Shown here: positions 21,913 through 30,674 of the stretch, in pieces
Numbering within the stretch: the first letter of the stretch is position 1
Layout: each line of letters starts with the position of its first letter
From: a bacterium
Lineage (GTDB): Bacteria > Joyebacterota > Joyebacteria > Joyebacterales > Joyebacteraceae
Direction of reading: 5' to 3'
Length of the DNA: 34,637 nt
Assembly (NCBI GenBank): GCA_029990205.1
Contig: JAPEKQ010000022.1
Location: 1-34,637 of the forward strand
Program-made: the position numbers and the translations under genes
Notes under the pieces: generated by a model
The model's input: only the letters and a program-made list of their open reading frames with translations
The model's database searches: none
What the model was told of the DNA's origin: nothing

Positions 21913-22311
21913 GTGAAGATCGATCTGATGATGCTCGGTCCCTGCGGAATCTACTGCGGTTCGTGTGATATCCACGTGGCGGGTCGCGATGCCGACGTGG
22001 AGACACAGACCAGGATCGCCAACTGGATCGTCGAGCACTGCAACAGGGAGTGCAGCCCCGAACAGATCAAGTGCGGCGGGTGCTGGGGTGCCATGAAGGA
22101 CCACTGGAGCCCCGACTGTAAGATCCTCAAGTGCGCCAAGGCCAGGAACATCAAGCTCTGTTCGAGCTGCGGCGAGTACGAGTCGTGCACGACGCTCCAC
22201 GGGTTCTATGACGGCGGCGACTACGAGAGCGCGAAGCGGACGCTCGAGCGCATCCGCGAGGTGGGGCTCGCGCAGTGGGTTGGGGAGATGGAAGAGGAGC
22301 TGGCGGTTTGA
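21913..22311 (+). CDS. DUF3795 cysteine-rich protein
   Basis: 132 residues from GTG 21913, with GAGGAG at 21902-21907 and five bases of spacing. The N-terminus GPCGIYCGSCDIH (C11, C15, C18) and later CGGCWG and CSSCGEYESC motifs are typical of DUF3795, a small family whose cysteines probably bind zinc or an Fe-S cluster. No biochemical function is established. Its stop overlaps the start of the MrfA-like helicase by four bases (TTGA), so the two proteins are probably made together. Confidence 0.85.
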   Translation: MKIDLMMLGPCGIYCGSCDIHVAGRDADVETQTRIANWIVEHCNRECSPEQIKCGGCWGAMKDHWSPDCKILKCAKARNIKLCSSCGEYESCTTLHGFYDGGDYESAKRTLERIREVGLAQWVGEMEEELAV

Positions 22312-24626
22312 CCATCACCGAGTTCCTCAAGAAGCTCACGCTCGACCGCGACTACGACGGGCAGATAGCGCACGTGGAGACCGTTCCCGCTCGTGAGGCG
22401 CAGTACGGCGACCTCGCGAGTCCGATCCCCGGCGTCCTTGCCGGTGCGCTGGCGGAGACCGGCGTGGAGCGTCTCTACTCGCACCAGGTCGACGCGATCG
22501 ACGCCATCCGCGCCGGCGAGAACGTGGTCGTCGTTACGGGGACCGCGTCGGGGAAGACGCTCTGCTACGACATCCCCGTGATCGGGCGGCTTCTCGAGGA
22601 GCCGGACGCGAAGGCGCTCTTCCTCTATCCGACCAAGGCGCTCGCGCAGGACCAGCTCAAGGGACTGCTCCGACTCGCCGAGCTCGACCCCGAACTCACG
22701 GAACTCATCCGGACGGGCACGTACGACGGTGACACGTCGCGGCACACGCGGCGGAAGCTCCGCGACGAGGCGAACATCATTCTCTCGAACCCGGACATGC
22801 TCCACGCCGGGATCCTCCCGTATCATCCGAAGTGGAACCGGTTCTTCAAGGACCTCCGGTACGTCGTCATCGATGAGATCCACACCTATCGCGGTATCTT
22901 CGGCTCGAACGTCGGCAATGTCATCCGACGTCTCCGCCGCGTCTGCGAACACTACGGCAGCTCACCGCAGTTCATCTGCTCGAGCGCGACCATCGCCAAT
23001 CCGCAGGAGCTGGCGGAGAGCATGACGGGCCTCCCGGTCCGCGTCGTCGACAACGACGGGAGCCCGCGCGGCAAGAAGTACTTCGTGTTCTGGAATCCCC
23101 CGTTTCTCGATATCGCGCAGATGGAGCGGCGGAGCACGAACGTCGAGGGGCACACGCTGATGGCGAAGCTCATCGCCGATGGCTTCCAGACGATCGCGTT
23201 CGGCCGCGCCCGGGTGGTCGCCGAGCTCATCTACCGCTACGCCAAGGACACGCTCCGGAGGATGCGACCCGAGTACGCCGAGAAGATCAAGCCGTACCGG
23301 GGCGGCTATCTGCCGACGGAGCGGCGTGAGATCGAGCGCAAGCTGTTCTCCGGTGAACTGATGGGCGTGGCGAGCACCAACGCGCTCGAGTTGGGCATCG
23401 ATGTCGGGAGTCTGGACGCGGCCGTGATCGTCGGCTTCCCCGGAACCATCGCGAGCACGTGGCAGCAGGCGGGGAGGGCCGGCCGCGCGTCCGACGAGTC
23501 GGTCGCGTTCCTCGTCGGGTACAACGATCCGATCGACCAGTATCTCATGCGGCACGGCGAGTACTTCTTCGAGCAGAACCCGGAGAACGCGGTCATCGAT
23601 CCGGAGAACCGGTACATCCTTTCGAAGCACCTGCGCGCGGCGGCGTTCGAGCTCCCGCTGCGCGACGCCGACAGCGAGCTCTTCGGTGAACTCACCGCGC
23701 CGATCACGGAGATCCTCGAGGACCTCGGCGAGCTGTCGGATGTCGAGGGGAGACGCTACTGGTCGTCGACCGAGCACCCGGCGCGTCAGGCCGGGCTCCG
23801 TACGATCTCGGACGACACCTTTACCATCGTCGACGCCGCGAACGAGAACACCGTCATCGGAGCCGTGGACGCCATCAGCGCGCCCGAGCTCGTCTATCCG
23901 GAGGCCATCTACCTTCACGAGGGAGAGACCTACCTCGTCCGCGAGCTCGACACCGAGCAGAAGATCGCCTACGTGGAGAAGCGCGAGGTCGACTACTACA
24001 CGCAGCCGGTGCTCGAGTCGTCGATCCGTATCGTGGCTCCGCGGAAGGAGCGCGAGTGGGCGGGCAACCGCGTGTTCTTTGGTGACGCGACCGTGACGTG
24101 GCTGACGTCCGCGTTCAAGAAGATCAAGTTCTACCAGCTCGACTCGATCGGGTGGTGCAACCTCGATCTGGCGCCGCAGCACCTCGAGACCGGCGCGCTC
24201 TGGTTCATCCCCGACAAGGACGTGATGGACGAGGTCCGCGCGGCCGGGCTGAACCCGGTTGAGGGGCTGGTCGGGATCAGGAACATAGCCATCTCGGTAC
24301 TCCCGCTCTTTTCGATGTGTGACCGCCGCGATATTGGGGGTATAGTAGACAGTAGCAACACGGGCCTCCCGACGATGTTCATATACGACCGTTTCGAGGG
24401 AGGACTGGGGTTCGCGGAGCGCGGCTTCAACCGGATCGGCGAACTGCTTCGCGGGAGCCTCGAACTCGTGAGCGAATGCGGTTGTGAGGATGGCTGTCCC
24501 TCCTGCGTCGGGCTCCCGATCCTGAGACCGGCGATCCACCAGGACCCGGACACGGGAGGCGCCTGGCCGATCCCTGACAAGGAATCAGCGCGCCTTCTCC
24601 TTGAGAAGCTCCTCGCACGCGCCTGA
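22308..24626 (+). CDS. mrfA: MrfA-type DEAD/DEAH helicase
   Basis: 772 residues from TTG 22308, with GAGGAG (22294-22299) upstream and a four-base overlap with the preceding stop. A GTG at 22275 is an alternative. Helicase motifs: the Q-motif region YSHQVDAI, Walker A TGTASGKT (77-84), DEIHTYRG (Walker B), SSATI (motif III), TNALELGIDVG and QQAGRAGR (motif VI). The C-terminal DUF1998 region ends with a cysteine cluster CGCEDGCPSC, which matches MrfA (YprA) of Bacillus subtilis, a helicase in RecA- and UvrABC-independent repair of mitomycin C adducts. The partner exonuclease MrfB appears further along this run. Confidence 0.92.
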   Translation: MTITEFLKKLTLDRDYDGQIAHVETVPAREAQYGDLASPIPGVLAGALAETGVERLYSHQVDAIDAIRAGENVVVVTGTASGKTLCYDIPVIGRLLEEPDAKALFLYPTKALAQDQLKGLLRLAELDPELTELIRTGTYDGDTSRHTRRKLRDEANIILSNPDMLHAGILPYHPKWNRFFKDLRYVVIDEIHTYRGIFGSNVGNVIRRLRRVCEHYGSSPQFICSSATIANPQELAESMTGLPVRVVDNDGSPRGKKYFVFWNPPFLDIAQMERRSTNVEGHTLMAKLIADGFQTIAFGRARVVAELIYRYAKDTLRRMRPEYAEKIKPYRGGYLPTERREIERKLFSGELMGVASTNALELGIDVGSLDAAVIVGFPGTIASTWQQAGRAGRASDESVAFLVGYNDPIDQYLMRHGEYFFEQNPENAVIDPENRYILSKHLRAAAFELPLRDADSELFGELTAPITEILEDLGELSDVEGRRYWSSTEHPARQAGLRTISDDTFTIVDAANENTVIGAVDAISAPELVYPEAIYLHEGETYLVRELDTEQKIAYVEKREVDYYTQPVLESSIRIVAPRKEREWAGNRVFFGDATVTWLTSAFKKIKFYQLDSIGWCNLDLAPQHLETGALWFIPDKDVMDEVRAAGLNPVEGLVGIRNIAISVLPLFSMCDRRDIGGIVDSSNTGLPTMFIYDRFEGGLGFAERGFNRIGELLRGSLELVSECGCEDGCPSCVGLPILRPAIHQDPDTGGAWPIPDKESARLLLEKLLARA

Positions 24627-24667
24627 TCCGCCAGACCACTTGCACACTCATCCGAGAGGAATCCGCC

Positions 24668-25351
24668 ATGAACTGGACGACCCACAAGGTCGGCGAGGGT
24701 GTCATCGTTGAGAGCGCGGTTGTCGGGTTTGCCGAGGCCAACTGCTACATCATCGCGTCGGCCGCCACCGGTGACGCAGCGGTGATCGATCCAGGAACAC
24801 CGGACCGGCTTCAGATCGAGGAGATCACCCGGGAGCTTGAGCGTCTCGGGGTCAAGGTCGGCCTTGTCCTCAACACGCACGGCCATCCGGATCATATGGA
24901 GGGGAACGACATCCTCAAGCGGGCGCTCGAGGCCGAGGTCGCCATCCACGAGCTGGACGGTCTCAAGCTCACTGATCCGGACCGGAACGCATCGCGGCTG
25001 TTCGGGATGGATGTCCGGGTTGCCCCCGCCGACCGTCTTCTCGCGAACGACGAGGTCGTCGAGATCGGCGACATCAAGCTCAAGACGGTTCATACGCCCG
25101 GTCACAGCTCGGGCGGCGTGGCGTTCGTCGGGGACGGCTTCGCGTTCACGGGCGACACGCTCTTCGCCGGAAGCGTCGGCCGGACCGACCTTCCCTGCGC
25201 GTGTGACGCCGATCTGATCGCGTGGGAGGTCCTGATGGAATCCATCTCGACGAAGCTTATGACGCTTCCGGGCGAGACCATTCTACTGCCGGGACACGGT
25301 CCGTCGACGACGGTCGAGCGCGAGCGGGAGTCGAATCCCTACATCAGATAG
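24668..25351 (+). CDS. Metallo-beta-lactamase-fold hydrolase (glyoxalase II-like)
   Basis: 227 residues. ATG 24668 follows GAGAGGAATCCGCC. Zinc ligands: H71, H73, D75, H76 in NTHGHPDHMEG, H146 in TPGHSSGG, D163 in TGDTLF and H210 in LPGHGPST. This single-domain layout is that of glyoxalase II-like thioester hydrolases of the MBL superfamily; there is no beta-CASP nuclease part, so a DNA-repair nuclease role is not supported. It is probably cytoplasmic. It lies between mrfA and the epimerase with short gaps. Confidence 0.9.
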   Translation: MNWTTHKVGEGVIVESAVVGFAEANCYIIASAATGDAAVIDPGTPDRLQIEEITRELERLGVKVGLVLNTHGHPDHMEGNDILKRALEAEVAIHELDGLKLTDPDRNASRLFGMDVRVAPADRLLANDEVVEIGDIKLKTVHTPGHSSGGVAFVGDGFAFTGDTLFAGSVGRTDLPCACDADLIAWEVLMESISTKLMTLPGETILLPGHGPSTTVERERESNPYIR

Positions 25352-25390
25352 CGCCGCGTCAGCGGCGCGTTCAGCACGACGAGGCGTAGC

Positions 25391-26401
25391 ATGAAGCTGA
25401 CCTTTGAGACGATCGAGCTGGTCCCGAGGCACGTGTTCCGCACGGCGCGCACGACGAGCGCGTCGAGCGACAGTGTGATCGTGAGATTGGAGGGGGACGG
25501 ATTCGTCGGGATCGGCGAGGCGGCCCCGTCGAGGTTCTACGGTGAGACCGCGGAGACGGTCACGTCCTTCCTCGAGGGGATGCAGCCCAGGATCGACCAC
25601 TGTGCGCACGAGGCCGAGCTGATGGCGGAACTGACCTCGCGGGGCGGGACGGGCAACCCGGCCGCCCGGGCCGCGCTCGAGATCGCGGCGCACGATATCA
25701 TCGGGAAGCGGTTCCAGCGACCGGTCCACCAGCTGTTCGGGCTCGATCCTGCGGACGCCCCCGACACCGTGATGAGCATCGGTCTCGATGAACCCGATGT
25801 CATGCTCGCGAAGGCGAGAGACGCCGCCGGATTCTCCACGCTCAAGATCAAGCTCGACCGCGACACCGACCTCGAGATCGTCCGCGACATCAAGCAGACG
25901 ACCGGTTCGAAGATCACGGTCGACGCCAACTGCGCCTGGCCTCCGGTCGAGGCCATCGAGAAGATCAAGGTTCTCGCCGAGATCGGCGTCGAGTTCGTGG
26001 AGCAGCCTGTTGCGGCGAAGGATATCGACGGGCTCCGCCTGGTGCGCAGACATGCCGAGGTGCCTGTCTTCGCGGATGAGAGCTGCCCGACGAGCAACGA
26101 GATTCCGCTTGTCGCGGACGCGGTCGACGGTGTCGTCGTCAAGTTGATGAAGTGCGGCGGTCTTGTCGAGGCCGTTCGGATGGCGCGGATGGCGCGTGAC
26201 CGGGGGCTCTCGACGATGATCGGATGCATGCTGGAGAGCTCTCTCGCCATCACTGCGGCCGCGCACATCGCGCCGCTGATGGACTGGGCCGACCTTGACA
26301 GCGGGTTGCTTCTCGCCGACGACCCGTTCGTTGGAGTCGGGATCGACGAAGGCAGGATGGTGCTTCCGACCGAGCCGGGACTTGGAGTGCGGTCCGCGTG
26401 A
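25391..26401 (+). CDS. Dipeptide epimerase-like enolase-superfamily enzyme
   Basis: 336 residues from ATG 25391. The enolase-superfamily barrel shows the KxK motif (K152, K154 in TLKIKLDRD), metal ligands D178 (TVDANC), E204 (FVEQP) and D229 (FADES), and the opposite lysine in VVKLMKCGG (K251/K254). The late DLDSGLLLADDP stretch resembles the DxD substrate-binding motif of L-Ala-D/L-Glu-type epimerases. Such enzymes invert amino-acid centres in dipeptides, often for recycling cell-wall peptides. The SD is weak (GAGGCG). Substrate specificity is uncertain; a muconate-lactonising relative is the alternative. Confidence 0.87.
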   Translation: MKLTFETIELVPRHVFRTARTTSASSDSVIVRLEGDGFVGIGEAAPSRFYGETAETVTSFLEGMQPRIDHCAHEAELMAELTSRGGTGNPAARAALEIAAHDIIGKRFQRPVHQLFGLDPADAPDTVMSIGLDEPDVMLAKARDAAGFSTLKIKLDRDTDLEIVRDIKQTTGSKITVDANCAWPPVEAIEKIKVLAEIGVEFVEQPVAAKDIDGLRLVRRHAEVPVFADESCPTSNEIPLVADAVDGVVVKLMKCGGLVEAVRMARMARDRGLSTMIGCMLESSLAITAAAHIAPLMDWADLDSGLLLADDPFVGVGIDEGRMVLPTEPGLGVRSA

Positions 26402-26497
26402 ACGCCGGCCGTGAGTGACCAGGGCCGATGACGCGGAGTGAGGATGGGCATGGCCAACGGCAGCGGATGGCTGGTCCCCGGAGGGCGGGGGAGGACG

Positions 26498-27325
26498 ATG
26501 GACGATCGTCTGAGGGACCGACTCTCGGATCTCGAACGAACGAGCGAAGGCGTCCCTGAAGACCGGGGGCGGCGCAGGCCGGGGCGAACGGCCGGCGGCG
26601 GAGCGCCCGGCGCACTCGGGTTCGACGGGGTCGTTCGCGACGACGGCCTTCTCGTTATCGACCGAAGCATCTCAGAGCTCACGTCGAAGACACGGATGAT
26701 GCGGCTGCTCTCGCGGTTTCGCGGCGCGGGCCGCCGCGTGCTCGCGCGTGACGATGTGCATGAGGATCTCCGCGAGCTGCTCGCCGATCCGGCGGGCGCC
26801 ATCTTCATCGACACCGAGACCACGGGGCTCGCGGGAAGCGTCGTCTTCCTGCTCGGCGCGATGCACGTGACGCCGGATGACATCCGCCTCGTGCAGGTAT
26901 TCGCCCGCGACTACGCCGAGGAGTTCGAACTGGCGAGGACGTGGGGGGCGATGCTGGCGGAGGCGACCCGGCTCGTCTCGTTCAACGGGAAGTCGTTCGA
27001 CGTTCCCGTCCTCCGCGACCGGCTCGGGTATCATTCGATTGCGGAGCCCTCGCTTCCACCACACCTCGATCTTCTCCACCACGCGAGACGTCGCTGGGGC
27101 GAGCGCCTTCCGGACTGCCGGCTTCAGACGCTGGAACGCGAACTCTGCGGGCGGAAGCGCGCCGGCGACATCCCCGGCGACGAGATCCCCGGCGTCTACC
27201 ACCACTTCGTCAAGACCGGGGAGGCCGAAGACATCCTCACGGTCTTCCATCACAACGCGCTCGACATCATGACACTTGCCGACGTGGCGCTGGCGCTCGC
27301 GGCGCCGGAGGACGAGCCGGCATAA
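26498..27325 (+). CDS. mrfB: MrfB/YprB-type DEDDh exonuclease
   Basis: 275 residues from ATG 26498, with GGGGGAGG just upstream; ATGs at 26444 and 26450 are possible and would add up to 18 residues. The RNase-H-like DEDD core is visible: FIDTETTGLAG (D105, E107), FNGKSFDVPVLRDRL (D), the HLDLLHHARRRW helix, and HHNALDIMTLADV (H and D). This matches YprB/MrfB of Bacillus subtilis, the exonuclease partner of MrfA in mitomycin repair. The gene sits two genes after mrfA instead of next to it. It probably degrades one strand at unwound, adducted DNA. Confidence 0.85.
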   Translation: MDDRLRDRLSDLERTSEGVPEDRGRRRPGRTAGGGAPGALGFDGVVRDDGLLVIDRSISELTSKTRMMRLLSRFRGAGRRVLARDDVHEDLRELLADPAGAIFIDTETTGLAGSVVFLLGAMHVTPDDIRLVQVFARDYAEEFELARTWGAMLAEATRLVSFNGKSFDVPVLRDRLGYHSIAEPSLPPHLDLLHHARRRWGERLPDCRLQTLERELCGRKRAGDIPGDEIPGVYHHFVKTGEAEDILTVFHHNALDIMTLADVALALAAPEDEPA

Positions 27326-27363
27326 CGATTGGGGCCACCATCGAACCGACACCGGAGGAGTTG

Positions 27364-29076
27364 ATGAGTCGCGACGTCTTCACATACCTGGTCGGGGGGA
27401 AGGCCGGCGAGGGAGTCAAGAAAGCGGGTTCGGTCTCCGCGAACCTCTTCGCGGAGATGGGCCGGTTCGCCTTCCAGTACGATGACTACCAGAGCCTCGT
27501 CCGTGGCGGTCACAACTTCTCGGTCGTTACCACCGCGACGCGCGACGTGGGGAGCCACTATGGCAAGGCGGACCTCATCGTCGCGCTCGACGCGCTGAGC
27601 TACGGGAAGCACCGTGGAAGCCTCGCCCCTGGCGGCGTGCTGGTCTGCGACCCGGAGAGTGTGCCGGGCGCGGACGCGGCTCGCAACAGTGCGGACGGTT
27701 CCGCTCCCGACGACGGCCCAGGCACCGTTGTCACGGTCCCGATCCGTGCGGAGGCGAAGAAATACCCGCTCCCAGGCCTCCGCGTCGGCGTCGCCGGCGC
27801 CGCCACGCTCTGCGCGGTGACCGGCCTGACCGCGGACGCCCTCGAGGAGCTCATCCGAGCAGAGTACCCGAGAGACCTGGAGAACAACGTTGCGTACGGC
27901 CGTGCCATCTACGCCGCGGTGCTCGCGGCGACGGACGTGCGATTCCCGCTCGAGCGCGGCGACCGCGCGCGCCCGCTCCTTGCCGGCAACGAGTGTATCG
28001 CGCTCGGGGCCGTGGCTGCGGGACTCGACGTCTACGCGGCCTACCCGATGACACCCTCGTCCTCGCTCCTTCACTATCTGGCAAAGCACGACGACGAGCT
28101 GGGTGTGACGGTCATGCACCCGGAGAGCGAGATCGCCGTGGCGAACATCGCCGTCGGCGCGGCCAGCATGGGCGCGCGGGCGATGGTAGGTTCGAGCGGC
28201 GGCGGGTTCGCCCTCATGGAGGAGGCGCTGTCCTTCGCGGGGATGGCCGAGATCCCGCTCCTCTGCATGCTGTCGGCCCGGTCGGGTCCGTCGACCGGAG
28301 TTCCCACCTACACCGAGCAGGCCGACCTTCGCTTCGCGCTCAACCAGGGGCACGGGGAGTTCTCCCGCGTGGTTGCGTCCCCCGGGAGTTTCGCCGAGGC
28401 GTACCGGGTGACCGCCGAGCTGATGGACATCGCCTGGCGGTTCCAGACCGTGGGCATCGTCCTGACCGAGAAGCATCTCTCCGAGTGCAGCGCCACCGTC
28501 GACATCGACGTCGAGGGCGCGGCGTGGCCGGAGCCGAGTCTCGCGCTGACCGGCGCCTATCGCCGGTACGCCGTCACCGAAGACGTGGTCTCACCGATGC
28601 TGTTCCCGCCCTCCGGGGAGCTCGTCAAGTGGAGCAGCTACGAGCACGACGAGTATGGCGTGACCACCGAGGATGGCGAGACCATCACCCTCATGCATGA
28701 CAAGCGGAACCGGAAGCTCGCCACGATCGAGGAGCATGTGAAGAACCTCTCGACCGTCGTGTGGCACGGCGACCCGGACGCGCCGCTCATCTTCACCTAC
28801 GGTTCCACCACGATGAGTGTTCTTGAGGCTGTCCGCGCCGGGGGCCTCAACGCGGCCGTCGTGCAGCCGGTCTATCTCGAGCCGTTCCCGACCTGGGAAC
28901 TCGAAGGTCTAAAGGGAACCCGTCCGGTTGTCGTCGAGCAGAGTTCGACCGGGCAGTTCGAGACACTGCTCCGCGAGAAGGCCGGGATCGAAGCGCTCGC
29001 CTCCGTTCGCCGGTACGACGGGAGACCGTTCGAGCCGCTCGAGCTGGCTCGAGAGCTCGAGGAGGTGCTTTCATGA
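27364..29076 (+). CDS. korA: 2-oxoacid:acceptor oxidoreductase, fused gamma-alpha subunit
   Basis: 570 residues. ATG 27364 has GGAGGAG upstream. Residues 1-190 are the gamma domain (YLVGGKAGEGVKKAG, then YQSLVRGGHNF). The alpha part follows, with AAYPMTPSSSLLHYL, MHPESEIAVANIAVGAASMGARA and TYTEQADL. This fusion order is standard for 2-oxoglutarate:ferredoxin-type oxidoreductases (KorA). With KorB it converts a 2-oxoacid to an acyl-CoA and reduces ferredoxin. No ferredoxin subunit gene is seen beside it. It overlaps korB by four bases (ATGA). The exact 2-oxoacid is not proven by the sequence. Confidence 0.92.
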   Translation: MSRDVFTYLVGGKAGEGVKKAGSVSANLFAEMGRFAFQYDDYQSLVRGGHNFSVVTTATRDVGSHYGKADLIVALDALSYGKHRGSLAPGGVLVCDPESVPGADAARNSADGSAPDDGPGTVVTVPIRAEAKKYPLPGLRVGVAGAATLCAVTGLTADALEELIRAEYPRDLENNVAYGRAIYAAVLAATDVRFPLERGDRARPLLAGNECIALGAVAAGLDVYAAYPMTPSSSLLHYLAKHDDELGVTVMHPESEIAVANIAVGAASMGARAMVGSSGGGFALMEEALSFAGMAEIPLLCMLSARSGPSTGVPTYTEQADLRFALNQGHGEFSRVVASPGSFAEAYRVTAELMDIAWRFQTVGIVLTEKHLSECSATVDIDVEGAAWPEPSLALTGAYRRYAVTEDVVSPMLFPPSGELVKWSSYEHDEYGVTTEDGETITLMHDKRNRKLATIEEHVKNLSTVVWHGDPDAPLIFTYGSTTMSVLEAVRAGGLNAAVVQPVYLEPFPTWELEGLKGTRPVVVEQSSTGQFETLLREKAGIEALASVRRYDGRPFEPLELARELEEVLS

Positions 29077-29966
29077 CGAAGCGACCTACGGCAGACCCGA
29101 GCTGTGGGCTTCCCGCGTGGGCCGGGCAGGATGATCTGACAACCTATGGAGAGAACACGTGGTGTCCAGGGTGCGGGAACTTCGCGATTCTGAACGCGGC
29201 AAAGGCCGCCGTCCGCTCGCTCGAGGGAGACGGGATCGGCCGCGACAGGATCGTGATGGCGGCCGGCATCGGTCAGCACGCGAAGATCTTCGATTACCTC
29301 GGACTCTCGGGCGTCTACTCGCTCCACGGGCGAGCCATCGCCGTCGCGCAGGGGATGAAGCTTGCGAACCCGGACCTCTCGGTCATCGTGTTCGTCGGCG
29401 ACGGCGACACGATGGGCGAAGGGCTTGCGCATCTTCTCTTCGCCGCGAAGCGGAACGCCGACGTCACCGTCGTGATGCACGACAACGGGGTGTACGCGCT
29501 GACGACGGGACAACGTTCCCCGCTGAGCCCCGAAGGGTACAAGGGTCCGTCGACGCCGCACGGGAACACGGAGCAGCCGCTGAACCCGCTCGTTCTCACG
29601 CTCGAGGCGGGCGCGACCTTCGTGGCGCGAGGCTATTCCGGTGACATTGCCGGTCTGACAGGTCTTATCGCCGACGGTGTGCGGCACAAGGGATTCTCGT
29701 TCATCGATGTGCTCCAGCCGTGCGTGACCTTCAACAACCGATACGCCGAGTACAACGAACTGGCGAAGCCGATGGATGGCGGGCCGCTGTCGTTCGACGA
29801 CGCGCTTGCGCTGGCCCGCGTCCAGGAGACGCTCCCGACCGGCATTCTGTACCGCGCCGAGCGGGGGAGCGCCGAGGAGCTTCTGACCCGGGGCCGCAAT
29901 CCGGTACGGGACAGCGGCTGCCGCTCAGACCGTCTCGCGGCCGTGCGACTGCTGCTCGACGGCTGA
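29073..29966 (+). CDS. korB: 2-oxoacid:acceptor oxidoreductase, beta (TPP) subunit
   Basis: 297 residues. Start ATG 29073 overlaps korA. The iron-sulfur or structural motif WCPGCGNF lies near the N-terminus. The thiamine pyrophosphate motif is GDGDTMGEG to NGVYALTTGQ, and the family end motif VTFNNRYAEYNE follows. It forms the catalytic half with the KorA-type subunit. The C-terminal 50 residues are variable. Both parts together point to an anaerobic or microaerobic use of ferredoxin, a notable pairing with the downstream nitroreductase. Confidence 0.94.
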   Translation: MTKRPTADPSCGLPAWAGQDDLTTYGENTWCPGCGNFAILNAAKAAVRSLEGDGIGRDRIVMAAGIGQHAKIFDYLGLSGVYSLHGRAIAVAQGMKLANPDLSVIVFVGDGDTMGEGLAHLLFAAKRNADVTVVMHDNGVYALTTGQRSPLSPEGYKGPSTPHGNTEQPLNPLVLTLEAGATFVARGYSGDIAGLTGLIADGVRHKGFSFIDVLQPCVTFNNRYAEYNELAKPMDGGPLSFDDALALARVQETLPTGILYRAERGSAEELLTRGRNPVRDSGCRSDRLAAVRLLLDG

Positions 29967-30016
29967 CGGCAGCGGGAAAGCTGATGGTGCCGCGAGAGGC
30001 GATAGAGGAGGACGGC

Positions 30017-30577
30017 ATGCGCGTGCAGGAGGCTATCGACACACGACGGGCCTACCGCGGCCTCGCACCCGTTGAGATCACCGACGAGCTCATCGAGGAC
30101 CTCGCGTCGGCGGCGCGTCTTGCCCCGTCCTGCTTCAACAACCAGCCGTGGCGGTTCGTCTTCGCCAGGGATCCGGAGATCCTCGCGAGGCTCCACGCGG
30201 CGCTCCCGGCCGCGAACGCGTGGGCGACCGCGGGTTCCATGATCATCGGTGTGTCGAGCCGGAAGGACCTCGACTGCGACATCCACGGTCGTGAGTACTT
30301 CCTCTTCGGAGCGGGGCTGGCGACGGCCTTCCTCGTGCTGCGGGCGACCGAGCTGGGGCTTGTTGCACATCCCATCGCCGGTTACGGGCACCGGGCGGCG
30401 AAGGAAGCGCTTGGCGTTCCACCGGACATGACGCTGATCTCACTCGTGGTCGTCGGTCGCCATGACCCCGAGGCAACGAGTCTCATGACCGAGCGGCAAC
30501 GCGAGGCGGAACCGGAGCGCCCGGAGCGGAAGCCGCTCGCAGAGATCGCGTTCGTCGACCGGTACGGAGAGGGGTAG
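30017..30577 (+). CDS. Nitroreductase-family flavoprotein
   Basis: 186 residues from ATG 30017, with GAGGAGG upstream; an ATG at 29983 is less well placed. The N-terminal RRAYRGLAPVEITDELIEDL and APSCFNNQPWRFVF segments are the FMN-binding hallmarks of nitroreductases, and the later GLVAHPIAGY stretch fits too. Such enzymes reduce nitro compounds, quinones or other acceptors with NAD(P)H. It is the last gene of the long run; a hairpin-rich gap follows. Confidence 0.88.
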   Translation: MRVQEAIDTRRAYRGLAPVEITDELIEDLASAARLAPSCFNNQPWRFVFARDPEILARLHAALPAANAWATAGSMIIGVSSRKDLDCDIHGREYFLFGAGLATAFLVLRATELGLVAHPIAGYGHRAAKEALGVPPDMTLISLVVVGRHDPEATSLMTERQREAEPERPERKPLAEIAFVDRYGEG

Positions 30578-30589
30578 TGGCGGTATCCT

Positions 30590-30629
30590 GATATCTTCGC
30601 ACTCGGTGATTGACCGAGCGTCCGATATC
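30590..30629. repeat. Nested inverted repeats after the nitroreductase gene
   Basis: GATATC at 30590-30595 and again at 30624-30629 (self-complementary) flank CTCGGT 30602-30607 and ACCGAG 30613-30618 with loop GATTG. It overlaps the predicted promoter at 30610-30638, so it could be an operator. A further pair CAGTCA 30647-30652 with TGACTG 30663-30668 follows. Confidence 0.55.
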
Positions 30630-30638
30630 GCGTACTCT
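30610..30638 (+). promoter_or_regulatory. Sigma-70-like promoter ahead of a terminator
   Basis: -35 TTGACC (30610-30615), 17-bp spacer, -10 TACTCT (30633-30638). The predicted start is near 30645. A strong terminator begins only about 30 bases later, so the product would be either a short RNA or an attenuated leader of the beta-barrel gene at 30804. Confidence 0.45.
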
Positions 30639-30674
30639 CTTCACATCAGTCAACTGCATCGCTGACTGTGTATG

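Noticed and set aside
22962-24539. Minus-strand frame of 525 codons opposite mrfA
   Set aside because: Opposite a helicase with all motifs; no independent support.
22308-24626. Helicase as part of an antiphage defence island
   Set aside because: The DUF1998 cysteine cluster and the nearby MrfB point to mitomycin-type repair; no integrase, methylase, toxin or phage gene is near.
24668-25351. MBL-fold gene as a repair nuclease or defence component with mrfA
   Set aside because: No beta-CASP or nuclease part; ligand pattern is of a glyoxalase-II-like hydrolase.
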